Shown: positions 4,555-12,694 of the stretch, in pieces | Layout of the letters: each line of letters begins with the position of its first letter | Position numbering within the stretch: position 1 is the stretch's first letter | NCBI GenBank assembly: GCA_036278255.1 | Contig: DASULK010000118.1 | Coordinates: 1-15,702 of the forward strand | Direction of reading: 5' to 3' | Source: DASULK01 sp036278255 | GTDB taxonomy: Bacteria > Actinomycetota > Actinomycetes > Mycobacteriales > Micromonosporaceae | DNA length: 15,702 nucleotides | Program-made: the position numbers and the translations under genes | Notes under the pieces: model-generated | Database searches by the model: none | Told to the model about the DNA's origin: nothing | Seen by the model: only the letters and a program-made list of their open reading frames with translations

Positions 4555-6792
4555 CTACTTCGCCAGAGACGCCTGGGACGGCTCGCCCTGCCGCGCGGAT
4601 AGGCCGTCGTCGCCCTCGTACAGGCCGAACCGCCGGTACAGCGCGCGCAGCGGTCCGGGAGCCCACCAGTTGTAACGCCCGGCCAGCCGCATGAAGGCGG
4701 GCACCAGCGCGCCTCGCACCAGCACCGCGTCGATGATGACCGCGAGCGCCAGACCCACGCCGATCGCCTTCAGGTAGACGATGCCGGAGATGATGAAGCC
4801 GAGGAACACCACCGCCATCAGGGTGGCCGCGGCGGTCACCAGGCGACCGATCCGCTCCAGCCCCCGGGCCACGGCGAGAGTGTTGTCGCCGGTACGCTCG
4901 TACTCCTCCTTGATTCGGGAGAGCAGGAAGACCTCGTAGTCCATGGATAGTCCGTACGCGATGCAGAAGAGCAGGATAGGCACCGTCCAAGTGATTGTTT
5001 CGGTGGCCACGAAATCACCCACAAAGCCCTGCAGGTTGCCGTCCTGGAAGCCCCAAACCAGCACGCCGAAGGTGGCGCTCAAGCTCAGGCAGTTGAGCAC
5101 GATTGCCTTCAGCGGAAGGATCACACTGCCCGTGAACAGGAACAGCACGATGAGTGAGCTGATCGCAATCAGGGTGAGCGCCAGCGGCAGCCGGTCGTAC
5201 ATCGAGTCGAGCGAATCGACGAGTTCGGCGGCCGGCCCGGCCACTTGCGCGGTGGAGGGTGCGGGCAGCTGGCGGATCTCCCCGATCAGCTCTCGACCCT
5301 CCTCGGAGAGGCTCTCCCGCTCCGGGACGACCGCCAGGTAAACGCTGTCCGCGGTTCCGAAGCGCCCGGACTGCTCGCTCGACGGCGCCACCTGCGCGCC
5401 GTCGGCGAAGATGCCCGTAACCGTGTCCACCCGGGCCACGTTGGACAGCTGCGACAGCCGCGTCGCGTAGTCGGAGACGGCCGCGTCCCGGCTGCCGGCC
5501 GCGCCGGTGCCGGTGAGCACGACGTTGATCGTCTGCGACTCCATGGTCGGGAACTCGGCGCGTATCATGTCGCCGACCTCACGCGCGCTGGTCTTGTCGG
5601 GCAGCACGCGATCGTCGGCCAAGCTCATCCGCAGGTTCAAAAACGGTGCGCCGAGAAACAGCAGGAAGACGATGACCACGGCGGCGACGGGGACGGGGAA
5701 GCGCATCACACCGGTGGCGAGGCGGTGCCAGAACCCCTGCGCTGGGTCGGGCTCCGTCCTACGCCGCGGGAACACCGGGAACTTCTCCAGCCGTGGGCCG
5801 AGCATGGCCAGCAGCGCGGGCAGCGTGGTGACCGCGACCAACGCCGCGAGCAGTGCGGTCGGGATGCCGGCGTAGGCGAAGGAGCGAAGGAAGTAGAAGG
5901 GGAAGACGAGCAGGGCGCTGAGCGACAGGGCGACGGTGATCGCCGAAAAGATCACGGTACGGCCGGCCGTACGCAGAGTGGCGGCGATCGCCTCGGACGG
6001 CTCCGCGCCACGCCGGATCTCCTCCCGGTAGCGCGTAATGATAAACAGGCTGTAGTCGATCGCCAGCCCCAGGCCGAGCCCGGTGGTGACATTGGTGGCC
6101 AGCACCGAGACGTCGGTGAAAAGCGTCAGGATGCGCAGCAGGAACAAGACCCCGACGATGGTGAGGAAACTGACCACCAACGGCAGTAGGGCCGCGAGCA
6201 GGCCGCGGAACACCAGGATCAGGATGATGAAGACGATCGGGAACGTGATCGCCTCGATCTTAAGAAGGTCTTTTTCCGTCGTCTTGATGATCTCGTAGTT
6301 GGCCTGAGCCGCACCGCCCGGCCGGACGGCGAGCCCTTCCACGATGCCGGCGTATTCCTCGCTGAGATCCGCCATCCGCTTGTTGATCTCGCCCTCGTCA
6401 CCGTCGATGCGGGCGAGCACGAGGGCCTTGTCGCCGCGTTCACCGCGTAGCGCCTGAGCGTCTGGGATAGTCCAGTACGAGTAGGACTCGACCACGTCCG
6501 GTTCGCCGGCCAGCCGGTTGGTCAGCGCCACACCGGCCTGGGCCACGGCCGGATCATCGACGCCTCGATTGTCCTCGACCAGCAGGATGAGGTTCGGTGG
6601 AGCGGTGCCGAATTCCCGTTCGATGAGCTCCTTGGCTCTTGCCGACTCCGTCCCAGAGTCGATGAACCCGCCGGTGGACAAGGTCGGGATCACCGGGCCG
6701 CCGATGGCACCACCAATGACAAACAGCGCCACCGAGAGATACATGACCAGTCTTCTCTTGTGATAAGTCAGTTGCGCGAGAAGCCTGATCAT
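4555..6792 (-). CDS. MMPL/RND family membrane exporter
   Basis: A complete 745-residue MMPL transporter of two repeated halves. TM1 is at about 14-36, followed by an extracellular porter domain (about 40-175), then TM segments at about 180-195, 200-220 and 228-253 and more to about 345. A cytoplasmic link precedes TM7 at about 363-382; a second porter domain and five further TM segments end near 705. Each half has the family's proton-relay Asp-Tyr pair in TM4/TM10: GLAIDYSLF (D246-Y247) and GLSMDYEVF (D618-Y619). ATG 6792 has AGGAAGG (6801-6807) at 8 bases. Actinobacterial MMPL proteins export lipids, siderophores and lipidic metabolites by proton antiport. Divergent from the prenyltransferase operon, it probably exports the cluster product or provides self-resistance; the cargo is inferred. 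Confidence 0.95.
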   Translation of the reverse strand: MIRLLAQLTYHKRRLVMYLSVALFVIGGAIGGPVIPTLSTGGFIDSGTESARAKELIEREFGTAPPNLILLVEDNRGVDDPAVAQAGVALTNRLAGEPDVVESYSYWTIPDAQALRGERGDKALVLARIDGDEGEINKRMADLSEEYAGIVEGLAVRPGGAAQANYEIIKTTEKDLLKIEAITFPIVFIILILVFRGLLAALLPLVVSFLTIVGVLFLLRILTLFTDVSVLATNVTTGLGLGLAIDYSLFIITRYREEIRRGAEPSEAIAATLRTAGRTVIFSAITVALSLSALLVFPFYFLRSFAYAGIPTALLAALVAVTTLPALLAMLGPRLEKFPVFPRRRTEPDPAQGFWHRLATGVMRFPVPVAAVVIVFLLFLGAPFLNLRMSLADDRVLPDKTSAREVGDMIRAEFPTMESQTINVVLTGTGAAGSRDAAVSDYATRLSQLSNVARVDTVTGIFADGAQVAPSSEQSGRFGTADSVYLAVVPERESLSEEGRELIGEIRQLPAPSTAQVAGPAAELVDSLDSMYDRLPLALTLIAISSLIVLFLFTGSVILPLKAIVLNCLSLSATFGVLVWGFQDGNLQGFVGDFVATETITWTVPILLFCIAYGLSMDYEVFLLSRIKEEYERTGDNTLAVARGLERIGRLVTAAATLMAVVFLGFIISGIVYLKAIGVGLALAVIIDAVLVRGALVPAFMRLAGRYNWWAPGPLRALYRRFGLYEGDDGLSARQGEPSQASLAK

Positions 6793-7203
6793 CTCGACTA
6801 CCTTCCTAAAATACGCTAATTCCTCATAGCCGAACGACTTCAGCCCAGAGGTTTTGGCACTCTAAAACCCATGTAGCCAGACAGGCAATGGCAAGGTTCT
6901 GTCAAGATCAGGACGGCTTCAGCGGGGGCCGCACCAGCCCTCCATCCGTAGCGCAGCCGGCCGCGCGTCTGACCGGGCCACTCTTTAACCGGAATTTGAT
7001 GCCCAGGGACTGCTGCGTCCCGCGTGGTCCTGCCACGCCTTTGCTACTCGGTCTGTCATTGCCCGCGACCGAGCCGCTCGCATAATTTCGGGCTGGTACC
7101 GGCCGTAGCGCGCTTTTTCGTCATGCAGCACATCAATTACGTGCGGCCGGGAGGAGCAGCGACGCTGCGGAATGTCGCTGTCCGAACGCGAAAGGTGACA
7201 GGA
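6793..7203. promoter_or_regulatory. Divergent promoter region between exporter and biosynthetic operon
   Basis: This 411-base gap separates two divergent genes and contains no convincing gene. It holds two operator-like inverted repeats: GGTTTT (6850-6855)/AAAACC (6864-6869), and CTCGGTC (7047-7053)/GACCGAG (7067-7073). A candidate plus-strand promoter is TTGCCC (7059-7064), 16 bases, CATAAT (7081-7086); the second repeat overlaps its -35. I see no clear promoter for the exporter. No regulator is encoded in the window, so whatever binds here lies elsewhere. Confidence 0.45.
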
Positions 7204-8547
7204 GTGCCGCAAACCAGACGGACTGCCGTTGTCGGAGGCGGGATGGCCGGCTGCGCCGCTACCCGCGAATTGCTGCGAGCCGGCCACGAGGTGGTGATCT
7301 TCGAGTCCACCTCGGCGCTGGGCGGTCGCGCCCGATCCTGGCACCGGCCGGAGATCGAACCGGATGTGGGCGTGAACCTGTGGTTCACCGACTTCTACAA
7401 GCTCATGTTCGAGCGGATCCGGGAGTACGGCCTCGAGCACGAACTGGTGCCGATGTCCAACAACGTGATCATCGTGGACAAGGGCCAGCCCGCCGAACTG
7501 ACCTCCGACTCGTTGTGGAGCCTGCTCACCTACCCGCACGTGAGCCTGGGTGACCGCATCAAGTTCCTCACCTCAACTCTGAAGGAGACTTTCAAGCGCA
7601 AGGAACTCGATATCTTCGATCCGGTCAAGCTGGCCGAGTTCGACGATGGCACCACCGGTGCCGAGTGGGCCGCCCGGAACATCTCCCAGCGGGGCCTGGA
7701 CAACCTGCTGCGTCCCGAGGTCGAGTCGTTCTGGCTCTGGCGCTGCGAGGACGTCTCCGCCGCCCATGTGCGGGCCATGCAGGCCAACGTGGTCGGTGCG
7801 AAGTTCTTCGTGTTCAAGAACGGGATGGAGGTCATCGCCGAGCGCAACGCCGAGGGCGCCGACCTGCGGTTCGACCACGAGGTGAGCGACGTCGCGGTGG
7901 ACGTCGACCGGGTGCGGATCACCGCGCGTGCCAGTGACGGCAACGTCGCCACCGAGTACTTCGACAACGTCGTGATGGCCACTCCGGCACCGATCGCCGC
8001 GAAGCTCACCGCCTCACTGCCCGACCGAGTCGTGGCGCCGCACACCCGCCGATTCCTGGAGACTCAGCGGTACGAGCCCGCGCTCTCCATCGCGTACCTG
8101 GTGGACCACAGCAGCATGCCGTCGGAGGCACACATCGTGGCCACCGGTGCGGATGATCCGCCGATCAAGACCATCATCACCTTCCCGCGCCAGGTCCGGG
8201 ACGCGGCCGGGCGCCCGGTGGACAAGCACCTCGCCTTCCTCTACCCAGGCCGGGCCCTGACGCGCCGGCTGCTCAACGCCTCGCGGGAGGAGCAGTTCAG
8301 TGAGGCCAGCCGCCTGGTGACCCAGCTCTGGCCGGACTTCCCCGCGGACGCGGAACCGTTCGAGATCGCGGTGCGGCCGTACGCCATGCCCCTGCCGGAG
8401 CCGGGGCGCTACCGGATGTCCGCCGAGGTGATCAAGACACAGCAGGCGCCGGTGGTCTTCGCCGGCGACTACTTCTGCTCCCCCATCTCCGAGGCCGCCA
8501 TGCGTTCGGGCGTCCGCGCCGCGGACATCCTGCTCGGCCGCCGCTAA
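7204..8547 (+). CDS. FAD-dependent oxidoreductase 1 (amine oxidase/desaturase-like)
   Basis: 447 residues from the GTG at 7204, chosen because AAAGG (7191-7195) sits 8 bases upstream and the FAD-binding strand begins at residue 7; longer readings to 7024 add an arginine-rich, non-conserved leader. The N-terminus carries the dinucleotide fingerprint VVGGGMAGCAA (9-19), E34 for the ribose and GGRARS (40-45). Near the C-terminus VFAGDYF (G421-D422) and SEAAMRSG contact the flavin, as in protoporphyrinogen oxidase, phytoene desaturase and flavin amine oxidases. No membrane segment. Such enzymes oxidise C-C or C-N bonds with oxygen or a quinone; the substrate is unknown. It is first in a four-gene operon and shares its architecture with the enzyme at 11298-12632. 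A carotenoid-type desaturase role is an alternative. Confidence 0.92.
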   Translation: MPQTRRTAVVGGGMAGCAATRELLRAGHEVVIFESTSALGGRARSWHRPEIEPDVGVNLWFTDFYKLMFERIREYGLEHELVPMSNNVIIVDKGQPAELTSDSLWSLLTYPHVSLGDRIKFLTSTLKETFKRKELDIFDPVKLAEFDDGTTGAEWAARNISQRGLDNLLRPEVESFWLWRCEDVSAAHVRAMQANVVGAKFFVFKNGMEVIAERNAEGADLRFDHEVSDVAVDVDRVRITARASDGNVATEYFDNVVMATPAPIAAKLTASLPDRVVAPHTRRFLETQRYEPALSIAYLVDHSSMPSEAHIVATGADDPPIKTIITFPRQVRDAAGRPVDKHLAFLYPGRALTRRLLNASREEQFSEASRLVTQLWPDFPADAEPFEIAVRPYAMPLPEPGRYRMSAEVIKTQQAPVVFAGDYFCSPISEAAMRSGVRAADILLGRR

Positions 8548-8570
8548 TCCCGGCTATCAATATCAAGGAC

Positions 8571-8578
8571 AGGAAGGA
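8571..8578 (+). promoter_or_regulatory. Ribosome binding site of the prenyltransferase gene
   Basis: AGGAAGGA, 6 bases before the GTG at 8585, sets the start at that unusual codon rather than the ATG at 8693. Confidence 0.75.
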
Positions 8579-8584
8579 AAGCGC

Positions 8585-9610
8585 GTGTCAGACCAGCGCC
8601 ACCCCGGCGCGCGGGCCGTTCAGTCGGACGTAGGGCTCGCCGTGCAAACGGGCCCGCCGCCCGGCGGCCACGGCGCTGCGGAGCGGGGTCTCATGGGGCG
8701 AGTACTGCCCTACACGCAGCTGGCCAAGCTGGAGTTCTTCGACTTCTACCTGAGCATCCTCGTGGTCTGGTCGCTGCTACCGGTCACCCAACGACTCGCC
8801 GGGGAGAACCTGCTCGCACTGAGCGTGTTCCTGATCGGCGAGGCCGGTGTGGTGACCGCGGTGATGGTGTTCGACGACATCACCGGCTACCTCGACGGCA
8901 GCGACCGGGCGAACTACCTGGGCGAGAGGAGCGGGCTGCGCAAGCTCCAGCGCAAACCACTGCTCACCGGCGCACTCACCCTGTCGCAGGCGAAGCTCTT
9001 CGGCTACGCGTCGCTGACCTGGGGAGTGGTGGTCTGGGGCATCGGGATCCTGGTCGCACCCCACAGGCCACCGTGGGCGGTACTGCTCATCGCGCTCGGG
9101 ATCTTCACAGCCGTCCAATACTCCTGGGGCATCAAGTTCAGCTACGTCGGTCTCGGTGAACTACTGATCGCGGCCACCCCGATGATCATCGTGATCGCGC
9201 CGTACGCCCTGGTGACCGGCGAGATCACTGCCCTGGTGATGACCCAGGCGCTGCTCTTCGGGCTCTGGCAGATCCTGGTCTCCTCCTACTCCAACACCAA
9301 TGACATCGAGGGCGACCGGACGGTCGGCCGCAGCACCGTGGCGGCGCGCGCCAGCAAGCGGGGCAACCGCCTCTTCATCGGAGCGCTGACCGCGCTGGAT
9401 TTCGCCATCATCGGCGGATCGGCGGCGCTGGGATACACCCCGTGGTGGTTCCCGCTGGCCATGCTTCCGGTGATGGCCCTCCGGTTGCGACAGTTCGTCG
9501 GTTTCGCCAGCAACGGGAACGCTCTGCTGGCCCGTCGCCGTGGCGTGAACGTGCACCGAGTAGGGGTCGGCGCACTCGTGCTCGTCAACCTCGTATATCT
9601 CGCCAACTGA
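8585..9610 (+). CDS. UbiA/MenA-type membrane prenyltransferase
   Basis: 341 residues from a GTG with a strong ribosome site. After a 40-residue soluble leader, multiple hydrophobic helices run to the C-terminus. The first aspartate-rich site is VFDDITGYLDGSD (D97, D98, D104, D107), which aligns with the ND--D------D pattern of MenA, with glycine at the usual third acidic position. The second site is NTNDIEGDRTVGRST (N239, D240, D244), very like MenA's version. UbiA enzymes bind a prenyl diphosphate through magnesium at these sites and move the chain onto an aromatic or other acceptor inside the membrane. Its place between a flavoenzyme and an AMP-forming ligase suggests a specialised acceptor rather than menaquinone. 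It starts 37 bases after its neighbour, in the same operon. A lipid-phosphate acceptor is also possible. Confidence 0.92.
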   Translation: MSDQRHPGARAVQSDVGLAVQTGPPPGGHGAAERGLMGRVLPYTQLAKLEFFDFYLSILVVWSLLPVTQRLAGENLLALSVFLIGEAGVVTAVMVFDDITGYLDGSDRANYLGERSGLRKLQRKPLLTGALTLSQAKLFGYASLTWGVVVWGIGILVAPHRPPWAVLLIALGIFTAVQYSWGIKFSYVGLGELLIAATPMIIVIAPYALVTGEITALVMTQALLFGLWQILVSSYSNTNDIEGDRTVGRSTVAARASKRGNRLFIGALTALDFAIIGGSAALGYTPWWFPLAMLPVMALRLRQFVGFASNGNALLARRRGVNVHRVGVGALVLVNLVYLAN

Positions 9611-9613
9611 GCC

Positions 9614-9654
9614 CCGTGCCTGCGCCCTCATACTCACGAGGATCGCAGGCACGG
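9614..9654 (+). terminator. Hairpin between prenyltransferase and ligase genes
   Basis: CCGTGCCTGCG (9614-9624) pairs perfectly with CGCAGGCACGG (9644-9654); an inner stem CCTC (9626-9629)/GAGG (9638-9641) extends it. It begins 4 bases after the prenyltransferase stop. With no T-run and a same-strand gene right after, it is more likely a partial terminator or mRNA stabiliser that sets expression of the downstream pair. Confidence 0.5.
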
Positions 9655-9687
9655 CTCGCGTCCACCCGCCCCTCGATTGGAATGACC

Positions 9688-11301
9688 ATGAGTAGCAGCT
9701 CGTCCCCTCCGGTCGGTCTGGGCCTGCTCTTCGACACCCATGCGGAGCGCCGCCAGCCGACCGTCTTCCATCTCAGCCGCCCGTTCGACATAGCGCCCTC
9801 CGCGGGCACCCGCTTCGAGGTCGGCGCCCTGGCCGAACTGGTCGCCGAAGCATCCGGCTGGCTGCACGCCGCCGGCACCAAGCCCGGCCAGCGAGTGGCC
9901 ATCGTGAAGGACAACCACTGGGACTACGTCCTGCTGGCCTGCGCGGCCGCCAGGCTGGGCGCCATCCCGTCGATGGTCTCCAACCAGCTGCCTCTCGACT
10001 CCCTGCAGAGCATCCTCAAGCGGCTCGAGCCGGCCGTCCTCGTCACTGACACGAAGGTCCTGGCCCGTGGCGACGGCGCGGGTGCGGACCTGACCAGCCT
10101 GGCCACCCGGACGCTGAGCATCGACGGCGCCAGCCGTGGTGCCGTGCCGCTGGACGACGTGCGAGGCACCTCCGCGCCAGCCCCTCGCCCGGTCGGACCG
10201 GACGAGCCGATGATTGTGACGCACACCTCCGGCACCACGGGAGTGCCCAAACTGGTGGTGCACTCGCCCAACACGATCATGGGTCACCTCGGACGGACCG
10301 AGTCGATCCGGTGGCCGATCGTTGGGATGAAGCGCCGGGACATCGTCGCGACCTCCATCTCCTTCTGCCACATGCGGATCATCCCGTGGACCAGCGGGAC
10401 GCTACGGCTCGAACCTCAGAAGGCGGTCATCGTCGCGGACCCCGAGCCGGAGGTCGCCGAGCGGGTCTTCCGGGAGCACCCGCCGAACTATCTGGAGGCC
10501 CTGCCCACCGTCTATATCGGATGGGAACCGCTCGCGGAGCGGCCGGACAACGTCTTCGCGGACGTACGGCTCTACGTCAGTACGTTCGACGCGATGCACC
10601 CGCCGACCGTACGCAAGTTCCTGCACGCGTCGCGGCGCCGTTTCCCCGCATGGTTGCAGGGCTGGGGGCAGTCGGAAACCGGACCGATGACGTTCCGCCT
10701 ACTCACCCGCCGATCAATGGCCCAGCAGGGCAACCGGCATCCAACCACCCGTAACGTCGGCCGACCGATCCCCGGTTTTACCGGCCTGAAGGTGGTTGAC
10801 CCGAAGACGATGCAGCCGGTCAAGCCCGGCGCCCCCGGCGTGGTGCTGGCCCGTACGAACGGCCGCTGCCTGGACTACGTCGGGGAGCACGAGCGCTGGC
10901 GCAACAAGGCCCACGAGCTGTGGTGGAACACCGGTGACTTCGGCATCCGCAAGCGCACGGGCGAGGTCATGCTGCTCGACCGGGAAGTGGACGTGATCCC
11001 GGAAATAAGCTGCATCGAGTTGGAGGACGTGCTGGCCGACAGGATGCCGGAGCTGGCTGAGGCCGTGATCATCGGGGTGCCCGGCAAGCCGCCGCTGCCG
11101 GTGCTCTGCATGCGCGACGGCAAACTCGATCCGGCAACCTGGCGCAAGGCGACCCATGACCTGCCGGCGATGGCCGAACCGGTTCTGCTGCCATGGGACC
11201 AGGTCCCGCGCACCGGCACCGGCAAGGTACGGCGGGTGGAGCTGCGCGACCAGTTGCTCGGCTTCGGCTCCGAGACGTACGGGCTGGGGAAGTGGACGTG
11301 A
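9688..11301 (+). CDS. AMP-forming acyl/aryl-acid ligase (ANL superfamily)
   Basis: 537 residues from the ATG at 9688, with TTGGA six bases ahead; an ATG at 9682 is the alternative, and the open frame back to 9442 only mirrors the preceding gene. The phosphate-binding motif is THTSGTTGVPK (178-188). GWGQSETGP (325-333) is the A5 motif, TGD (415-417) binds the ribose, DREVD (431-435) is the hinge, and PRTGTGK ends in the catalytic lysine K513. Such enzymes adenylate a carboxylic acid and pass it to CoA, a carrier protein or an amine, or form a beta-lactone. The A8 loop after the hinge lacks the usual glycine-rich turn. No carrier protein is adjacent, so the acceptor is unknown. Its stop overlaps the next start. 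Confidence 0.9.
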   Translation: MSSSSSPPVGLGLLFDTHAERRQPTVFHLSRPFDIAPSAGTRFEVGALAELVAEASGWLHAAGTKPGQRVAIVKDNHWDYVLLACAAARLGAIPSMVSNQLPLDSLQSILKRLEPAVLVTDTKVLARGDGAGADLTSLATRTLSIDGASRGAVPLDDVRGTSAPAPRPVGPDEPMIVTHTSGTTGVPKLVVHSPNTIMGHLGRTESIRWPIVGMKRRDIVATSISFCHMRIIPWTSGTLRLEPQKAVIVADPEPEVAERVFREHPPNYLEALPTVYIGWEPLAERPDNVFADVRLYVSTFDAMHPPTVRKFLHASRRRFPAWLQGWGQSETGPMTFRLLTRRSMAQQGNRHPTTRNVGRPIPGFTGLKVVDPKTMQPVKPGAPGVVLARTNGRCLDYVGEHERWRNKAHELWWNTGDFGIRKRTGEVMLLDREVDVIPEISCIELEDVLADRMPELAEAVIIGVPGKPPLPVLCMRDGKLDPATWRKATHDLPAMAEPVLLPWDQVPRTGTGKVRRVELRDQLLGFGSETYGLGKWT

Positions 11302-12632
11302 GCAGGCCGGAACTGGACGTCGCCGTCATCGGGGCTGGGATCTCCGGCCTGGCCGCCGCGTTCTGGCTGCGCCAGGCCGGCCGGTCGGTCGAGGTGTTCG
11401 AGGCGGCCGATGTGGTGGGCGGGCGTATGCGCTCGTACCAACAGGACGGCTACATCATCGAGTCGGGTACCGAGACGCTGGCCAGGCACGGCTACGACAG
11501 CACCTGGCGGCTGATCCGGGATGTCGGGCTGGGCGACGGCGACGTACTGCCGGTGAAGAGCATGGTCGCGGTGTGGCGCAATGGCCGCCCGCACATAGGC
11601 GTCGGTCATCCGTTGGGCGCGCTGACCGGCTCCGGGCTCTCGCTGGCCGGACGGATGGCGCTCACCACCATGGTCGTCTCGCTCCTGCCCGGTGCGCGTC
11701 GCTTCGACACCCGCCGGCCGGCGCAAAGCCCACTCGGACTCGCCACGGTCGCCGAGTTCGCCCGGACCCGCCACCCCGAGCTGCTGGACTACATGCTGCA
11801 GCCCGCCGTCGGCACGGCCTGGGGCTGGCAGCCGGAGCGATCCTGCATCGCGCCGATGGTGGCCACCATGCTGTCCACCCGGGGCCTCACCGGCTGGCTC
11901 ACCTACCGCGGCGGCATGGACGTGCTCGCCCGCCGGCTGGCCGAGCAGGTGCCGGTGCACACCGGTACGCCGCTGGCCGAGGTGACCGAGGGACCCGCCG
12001 GAGTGCAACTGCTGTTCCAGGACGGACAGAGCCTTACTACCCGCAGTGCGCTGCTGGCTGTGCCGGCGCCGATCGCGCTCGCTCTGTATCCGTCGATGCC
12101 CGCGGATGAGCGGGACTACGTCGTGGCGTCCACCTTCGCGCCGATGATCCGAGTGACCTGCACGCTGGACCGGGACCTGCAACTGCCCCGCCAGCGCGGC
12201 CTGCCCGGCATCTACGCGCTCCTCATCCCGCAGCGCGAGGACAACCTACTGTCCGGGTTGACCGTGGAGCACCATAAGGCGGCGAACCGGGCTCCAGCCG
12301 GCCGCGGCCTGATCAGCCTGCTCTCCGCCCGCGGCGCCACCGAGAACCTGATCGACCAGCCCGACGAGGAGATCAGCACGACGTTGGTCGACCGCGGCGA
12401 GCGGTTCCTGCCCGGCCTCGGGCAGGCGTGCCTGCGGGCCGAGGTGCACCGATTCCCCTACGGCGCGCCGGAAGCGACCCCGGACGCGGTCCGCCGGCAC
12501 GCGGCGTTCATCGACCGCCCGGCTCGCCGGATCGAGTACGCCGGGGACTGGATTTACCAACGACCAGCCAGCGAGGCAGCGGTGCAGTCGGCCGAACTCG
12601 CGGTCAGCCGGCTGCTCTCGGCATCGACCTGA
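11298..12632 (+). CDS. FAD-dependent oxidoreductase 2 (protoporphyrinogen-oxidase-like)
   Basis: 444 residues starting at a GTG that overlaps the ligase stop as GTGA (11298-11301), implying translational coupling; a longer frame from 11193 lies inside the ligase gene and is not used. It shows VAVIGAGISGLAAA (8-21), acidic E35 and GGRMRS (41-46), then a C-terminal YAGDWIY (G416-D417) and SEAAVQSAELA, the flavin-contact region of the amine-oxidase/PPO superfamily. A mid-protein GMDVLARRLAEQVPVHTG matches the region where family members rebuild a substrate-binding sheet. It is related in layout to the enzyme at 7204-8547, for example PAPIA near the second FAD segment of both, but clearly diverged. 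It probably performs a second oxidation in the same pathway; the substrate is not evident. Confidence 0.92.
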   Translation: MSRPELDVAVIGAGISGLAAAFWLRQAGRSVEVFEAADVVGGRMRSYQQDGYIIESGTETLARHGYDSTWRLIRDVGLGDGDVLPVKSMVAVWRNGRPHIGVGHPLGALTGSGLSLAGRMALTTMVVSLLPGARRFDTRRPAQSPLGLATVAEFARTRHPELLDYMLQPAVGTAWGWQPERSCIAPMVATMLSTRGLTGWLTYRGGMDVLARRLAEQVPVHTGTPLAEVTEGPAGVQLLFQDGQSLTTRSALLAVPAPIALALYPSMPADERDYVVASTFAPMIRVTCTLDRDLQLPRQRGLPGIYALLIPQREDNLLSGLTVEHHKAANRAPAGRGLISLLSARGATENLIDQPDEEISTTLVDRGERFLPGLGQACLRAEVHRFPYGAPEATPDAVRRHAAFIDRPARRIEYAGDWIYQRPASEAAVQSAELAVSRLLSAST

Positions 12633-12650
12633 TCCAAGTTCCGGTAAGGC

Positions 12651-12690
12651 AACAGCCCGTTCCTATCGCTCTTCGGAAGAACGGGCTGTT
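12651..12690. terminator. Bidirectional terminator between convergent operons
   Basis: AACAGCCCGTTC (12651-12662) and GAACGGGCTGTT (12679-12690) are perfect 12-bp inverted repeats with a 16-base loop. They sit between the stops of two convergent operons (12632 on plus, 12695 on minus), the right place to end both transcripts. Confidence 0.8.
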
Positions 12691-12694
12691 CTGT

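Noticed and set aside
5245..6189. Long plus-strand frame opposite the exporter
   Set aside because: Antisense to the MMPL membrane segments; the repetitive Gln/Arg/Asp/Gly translation is typical of a shadow frame.
7172..7198. Possible 8-residue leader peptide (MSLSERER) just before FAD oxidoreductase 1
   Set aside because: The nearest ribosome site (GGGAGGAG, 7150-7157) is about 14 bases away, too far, and the peptide has no attenuator-like codon run.
9442..9687. N-terminal extension of the ligase reading back into the prenyltransferase gene
   Set aside because: It overlaps the prenyltransferase by about 170 bases, has no ligase homology and is separated by a hairpin; the ATG at 9688 has a better context.
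10875..12182. Long minus-strand frame opposite ligase and FAD oxidoreductase 2
   Set aside because: Low-complexity Arg/Gly/His-rich translation lying opposite two genes with full catalytic motifs.
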